Origin: Actinomycetes bacterium
GTDB lineage: Bacteria > Actinomycetota > Acidimicrobiia > Acidimicrobiales > Palsa-688
Direction: 5' to 3'
Assembly (NCBI GenBank): GCA_021838445.1
Contig: JAKCDU010000009.1
Location: forward strand, 1-64,000
DNA: 64,000 nucleotides
Under the pieces are notes generated by a model. It ran no database searches. It was not told where the DNA came from and saw nothing but the letters and a program-made list of their open reading frames with translations. Of this stretch, positions 61,027 through 64,000 are shown piece after piece (the stretch's first letter is position 1; every line of letters starts with the position of its first letter). The translations under genes were made by a program, and so were the position numbers.

Positions 61027-61619
61027 CCGGTCCAACGGTGACCCGGGCCCGCGGTCGTGACCTGTCCCCCTCAGGGACGCAGCCGATGGGAGCAGAGCCG
61101 ACCGCGGCGGAGCTGACGGGGGAGGGGCCGCCGGGGGAAGGGCCGCCGGGCGCCGAGGCAGGGGAGGACGCCGCCGCTTCCCCGGGTGAGCGGCTGCTCA
61201 GTATCGGCGCGGCGGCGGCGCGCGCCGGAGTGACCGAGCGGGCTCTCAGGTATTACCAGGAGATCGGCATCCTGAGCCCGAGCTCCCACACCAAGGGCGG
61301 CATGCGCCGTTACTCGGAGGCCGACCTCGAACGCGTCGCCCGCATCCGCGAGCTGCAGCAGCTGCTCGGCTACAACCTCGACGAGATCGCTGACGTGCTG
61401 CGCAACGAGGACCGCTCGGCGGCTATCCGGGCGGCTTACTTCGAAGCCACGGAGGACCCCGCCGAGCGCCGCCGCCTGCTGCGCGAGTCGCTGGGTCTGG
61501 CCACGGAGCTGAGGACCACCGTGGAAGCCAAGCGGGCCGCACTCGACGCCTTTCTCACCGACCTCGACCGCCGCATTGGGCGTATCCGCGCCGCAATCGA
61601 CGAGCTCGGTCCCGAATAG
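61023..61619 (+). CDS. MerR family transcriptional regulator
   Basis: A 198-aa regulator. After about 58 Gly/Pro/Glu-rich, probably disordered residues comes the winged helix LLSIGAAAARAGVTERALRYYQEIGIL (in parts) with GGMRRYSEADLERVARI, then a dimerisation helix. No effector Cys set for metals is seen, so an organic ligand is likely, as in drug-sensing MerR proteins. It is translationally coupled to the MFS exporter and may act on the TGACGTCA site upstream. Confidence 0.88.
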   Translation: MTGPTVTRARGRDLSPSGTQPMGAEPTAAELTGEGPPGEGPPGAEAGEDAAASPGERLLSIGAAAARAGVTERALRYYQEIGILSPSSHTKGGMRRYSEADLERVARIRELQQLLGYNLDEIADVLRNEDRSAAIRAAYFEATEDPAERRRLLRESLGLATELRTTVEAKRAALDAFLTDLDRRIGRIRAAIDELGPE

Positions 61620-62083
61620 GTTGAGCTCCGGGTACTGGTAGCCGAGGAAGTCCACGTGGCGGCTCCCTCAATCCTGACAGGTAGGGGTACGACCGCCGTT
61701 CGGGCATCGAGCCGGCCCCGCCGGCGGAGGGTGCAGCGGTTGGCGCCCTGATCGGTCCAGACCTCCTGGTGGCGACGGGCCCCGAGTACCCCGTCGACGG
61801 CCCCGGCAAACCGGGCCGTCCCCGGCTCGTCGCAGCGGAGGGGGTAATCTCGGAGGCCGGTGGGCGACCCGTGCCCGTCGCTTTTGCCCAGATGGAACCT
61901 TCCTTGCCTCCCGATCCACGCGACTCGCTCGTCGCCGCGCCGGGAGCGGGGGGTCTGGTCGTACCTCCGCCACCCCCTCCGCCTCCCCATGACGCCTCCG
62001 CCCACCCCCCGCCTGCGGAGGGTCCCGGTCGGCCGTCCCCGAGTGACCTGCATCCAGCCTCCGGGGGCCCGGAGAGTGCGGAT
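61620..62083. other. 464-bp region without a confident gene
   Basis: The prenyltransferase frame stays open back to GTG 61769, but the part before 62084 has a much weaker third-position G/C bias, Pro/Gly/Ser-rich low-complexity translation (a run of eight prolines) and no ribosome site. It may be leader DNA or a disordered N-terminus. No RNA gene or promoter was recognised. Confidence 0.5.
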
Positions 62084-63082
62084 GTGACCGGCGGTCACCG
62101 CTCGGATGCCGGACCGCCTGGGGGTCCGCCCCTCGCAGAAGCGGTCGCCGTCGGCCTGTCACCGGCGCCGGGCCGGGCACCGGGGGAGAGGGGAAGCGAT
62201 CCCCACCTGGCTCGTTCCCTGCTGCGGGCCATGCGCCCCAAGCAGTGGACCAAGAACGTGCTGGTGTTCGCCGCTCCGGGCGCCGCCGGGGTGCTGTTCC
62301 ACGCCCAGCCGTTCTGGCACGCCGCCGTTACCTTCGTCCTGTTCTGCGTGGTGTCGTCGGGGACCTACCTGCTGAACGACGCTCTCGACGCTCCAGCCGA
62401 CCGCCAACATCCGGTGAAGAAGCACCGTCCGGTGGCGGCCGGTCTGATCAGCGTGAGGACGGCGCTGGTGCTGGCCGCTGTTCTCATGGTCGGAGGGGCA
62501 GCCCTGGGCACCCTGCTGCGGGCCCAGCTGACCCTGGTCCTCGGCGTCTACGCCGTGCTCCAGATCGCCTACAGCAGCTACTTGAAGCACCTCCCCATCT
62601 ACGATCTCACCAGCGTGGCCGGGGGATTCCTGTTGCGCGCCATCGCCGGCGCGGTCGCCATACCGGTGTCGGTCTCCGAGTGGTTCCTCATAGTCACCAC
62701 CTTCGGGAGCCTGCTCATGGTCACCGGGAAGCGGCTGGCCGAGCACGCCGAGCTGGGTGAGGGGCGCGGCGGCCACCGGGCCACGCTGGACGCCTACAGC
62801 ATCAGTTTCCTACGCATCGTGGTGGCTCTGTCGGCCACCGGAGCGGTGGTGGGCTACGCCCTCTGGGCCTTCGGCCTGGCCGCGGCGGTGACCATCCAGC
62901 ACCACGACGGCATCTTCTTCCAGCTGTCGATCGTTCCGGTGCTGCTGGCGCTACTGCATTTCACGCTCCTCATCGAGCAGGGGCGGGGGGCCCGTCCCGA
63001 GGAACTGGTGCTCGGGGATCGCCAGCTGCAGCTGCTCGGCGCGGTGTGGCTGCTGCTGTTCACGCTCGGCGTGTATGCCTGA
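62084..63082 (+). CDS. ubiA: Decaprenyl-phosphate phosphoribosyltransferase (UbiA family)
   Basis: A 332-aa UbiA-type membrane prenyltransferase, similar to Rv3806c (302 aa). The active-site motif NDALDAPADRQHPVKKHRP fits the NDxxDxxxDxxHP pattern of this enzyme, which joins 5-phosphoribosyl-pyrophosphate to decaprenyl phosphate, the first step towards decaprenyl-phosphoryl-arabinose. About eight membrane segments follow MRPKQWTKNVLVF. GTG 62084 is chosen because GGAG lies 9 nt upstream and coding bias starts there. It overlaps the dprE1-like gene by 8 bp, strengthening the assignment. Confidence 0.87.
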   Translation: MTGGHRSDAGPPGGPPLAEAVAVGLSPAPGRAPGERGSDPHLARSLLRAMRPKQWTKNVLVFAAPGAAGVLFHAQPFWHAAVTFVLFCVVSSGTYLLNDALDAPADRQHPVKKHRPVAAGLISVRTALVLAAVLMVGGAALGTLLRAQLTLVLGVYAVLQIAYSSYLKHLPIYDLTSVAGGFLLRAIAGAVAIPVSVSEWFLIVTTFGSLLMVTGKRLAEHAELGEGRGGHRATLDAYSISFLRIVVALSATGAVVGYALWAFGLAAAVTIQHHDGIFFQLSIVPVLLALLHFTLLIEQGRGARPEELVLGDRQLQLLGAVWLLLFTLGVYA

Positions 63083-64000
63083 GCCGCGCACCCTGACGGG
63101 GTGGGGGCGGACGTCGCCCACCGCCGCCCGCGTGGCCGACGCCCCGGCCACCGGCGACGCCGCGGCGGCCGTCGAGGCGTTCGTCGCCGCGGCTGGGGAG
63201 CGGGGGGTGCTGGCCCGCGGGTTGGGGCGCAGCTACGGCGACGCCGCCCAGAACTCGGGCGGCGACGTGCTGGACATGACCACCCTGGACCGGATCGTCG
63301 ACATCGACCTGCAGCGCCACGAAGCGGTCGTCGAAGCCGGCGTCGACCTGGACCGTATAATGCGGGCGGTAGTCCCGCTCGGCCTGTGGCCGATGGTCAC
63401 CCCCGGCACCCGGTACGTGACCGTGGGCGGGGCCATAGGGTCCGACGTGCACGGCAAGAACCACCACCGCGACGGCACCTTCGGCGCTCACGTCCGCTCC
63501 ATCGAGATGGTTACGCCGGCCCTGGGCCGGCTGGTCCTGACCCCCGAGTCGCACCCCGATGAGTTCTGGGCCACCACCGGAGGTATGGGCCTGACCGGGA
63601 TCGTGCACCGAGCCACCATCGAGCTGATGCCGATCGAGACGTCGGCCATCCGGGTCGACGGCTGGCGTACCGACGACCTCGATCAGACCATGAGCCTGAT
63701 GGCCGAGCGCGACCACGAGTACCGCTACTCAGTGGCGTGGATCGACTGCCTGGCCCGCGGCGCTTCGCTCGGCCGGTCCATCGTCGAGTTCGGTGAGCAC
63801 GCCCGGCGCGACGAACTGCCGCCGGGGAAGCGCAGCGCCAGCCGGGCCCTGCGCTTCAACCCCCGGGATCACATGCCGGCTCCGCCGTGGGTACCGTCGG
63901 GCCTGCTCAACCGCTTCACCGTGGCCGCCTTCAACGAGCTCTGGTACCGCAAGGCCCGGCGCCGCCGCGAAGGGCATCTGGTGGCCGCCCCCGCCTACTT
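63075..64000 (+). CDS. dprE1: Decaprenylphosphoryl-beta-D-ribose oxidase DprE1, partial at window end
   Basis: The first 308 residues of a VAO-type FAD oxidase; the gene has no stop before the window ends. ARGLGRSYGDAAQNSGG binds FAD, TVGGAIGSDVHGKNHH is the covalent-type or Tyr/His loop of the family, and the ELWYRKARR segment is also conserved. DprE1 oxidises the ribose of decaprenyl-phosphoryl-ribose, the step before DprE2. The active-site Cys targeted by benzothiazinones would lie beyond the window. ATG 63075 overlaps the ubiA stop by 8 bp. Confidence 0.9.
   Translation, partial: MPEPRTLTGWGRTSPTAARVADAPATGDAAAAVEAFVAAAGERGVLARGLGRSYGDAAQNSGGDVLDMTTLDRIVDIDLQRHEAVVEAGVDLDRIMRAVVPLGLWPMVTPGTRYVTVGGAIGSDVHGKNHHRDGTFGAHVRSIEMVTPALGRLVLTPESHPDEFWATTGGMGLTGIVHRATIELMPIETSAIRVDGWRTDDLDQTMSLMAERDHEYRYSVAWIDCLARGASLGRSIVEFGEHARRDELPPGKRSASRALRFNPRDHMPAPPWVPSGLLNRFTVAAFNELWYRKARRRREGHLVAAPAY

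Overview
The window is very GC-rich, densely coded DNA with strong G/C bias at third codon positions, frequent GTG starts, many 4-bp ATGA/GTGA gene overlaps, and about 16 genes whose TANNNT -10 box lies 5-9 nt before the start codon (leaderless messages). With an F420-type luciferase-like oxidoreductase, a DUF3097 protein, a tandem acyl-CoA dehydrogenase and the decaprenyl-phosphoryl-arabinose genes ubiA/dprE1, this points to an Actinomycetota chromosome, probably an environmental lineage such as Acidimicrobiia or a relative of the mycobacteria. The lineage is inferred; no rRNA or other marker gene is present. No tRNA, IS element, prophage or CRISPR array was seen.

Layout. 1-9750: lipid/CoA and xenobiotic-type catabolism (two enoyl-CoA hydratases, LLM oxidoreductase, SDR, NCS1 permease, amidohydrolase, a DapA-fold protein without its lysine, DUF1214 protein, sulfotransferase). 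9751-14013: gabT and a gamma-carbonic anhydrase diverging from back-to-back leaderless promoters, then a coupled HDOD-GGDEF signalling pair. 14039-19556: CrtC/AttH-like protein, APH-type kinase, MpaB-like oxygenase, CaiB CoA-transferase and an amidohydrolase. 19590-24605: a four-gene minus-strand operon (D-aminoacylase-type amidohydrolase, acetophenone-dioxygenase-like cupin, HAPMO-type Baeyer-Villiger monooxygenase, SDR). 24788-32403: AKR, a DUF35-thiolase fusion, a FadE34-like two-domain acyl-CoA dehydrogenase, enoyl-CoA hydratase, SDR and a hydrolase, which resembles steroid or bile-acid side-chain catabolism.

32535-39964: PadR regulator, a ModB-ModC fusion transporter, a complete ureABCFGD urease operon with a shortened UreB, and a CcdA-like protein converging on ureD. 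40026-51989: an amidohydrolase under a KstR-like palindrome, MFS pump, ClC channel, acyl-CoA ligase, OafA-SGNH acyltransferase, dienelactone hydrolase, DUF3097, SDR, a reduced amidohydrolase and a CheY protein. 52144-61619: two paralogous DHA2-type exporters (one coupled to a small coiled-coil protein, one to a MerR regulator) flanking an SDR, another MFS carrier, a CYTH-CHAD protein and a STAS protein. 62084-64000: decaprenyl-phosphate phosphoribosyltransferase and the first part of DprE1, which runs off the window.

Together the genes describe an aerobic heterotroph that degrades CoA-activated lipids, possibly steroids and aromatic ketones, hydrolyses urea, and builds arabinose-containing wall polymers. 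The points most worth following up are the KstR-like operator over a leaderless promoter, the acetophenone-type operon, the DUF35-thiolase/FadE34 pair, several enzyme-family members lacking canonical residues or domains, and a probable non-canonical ATA start.
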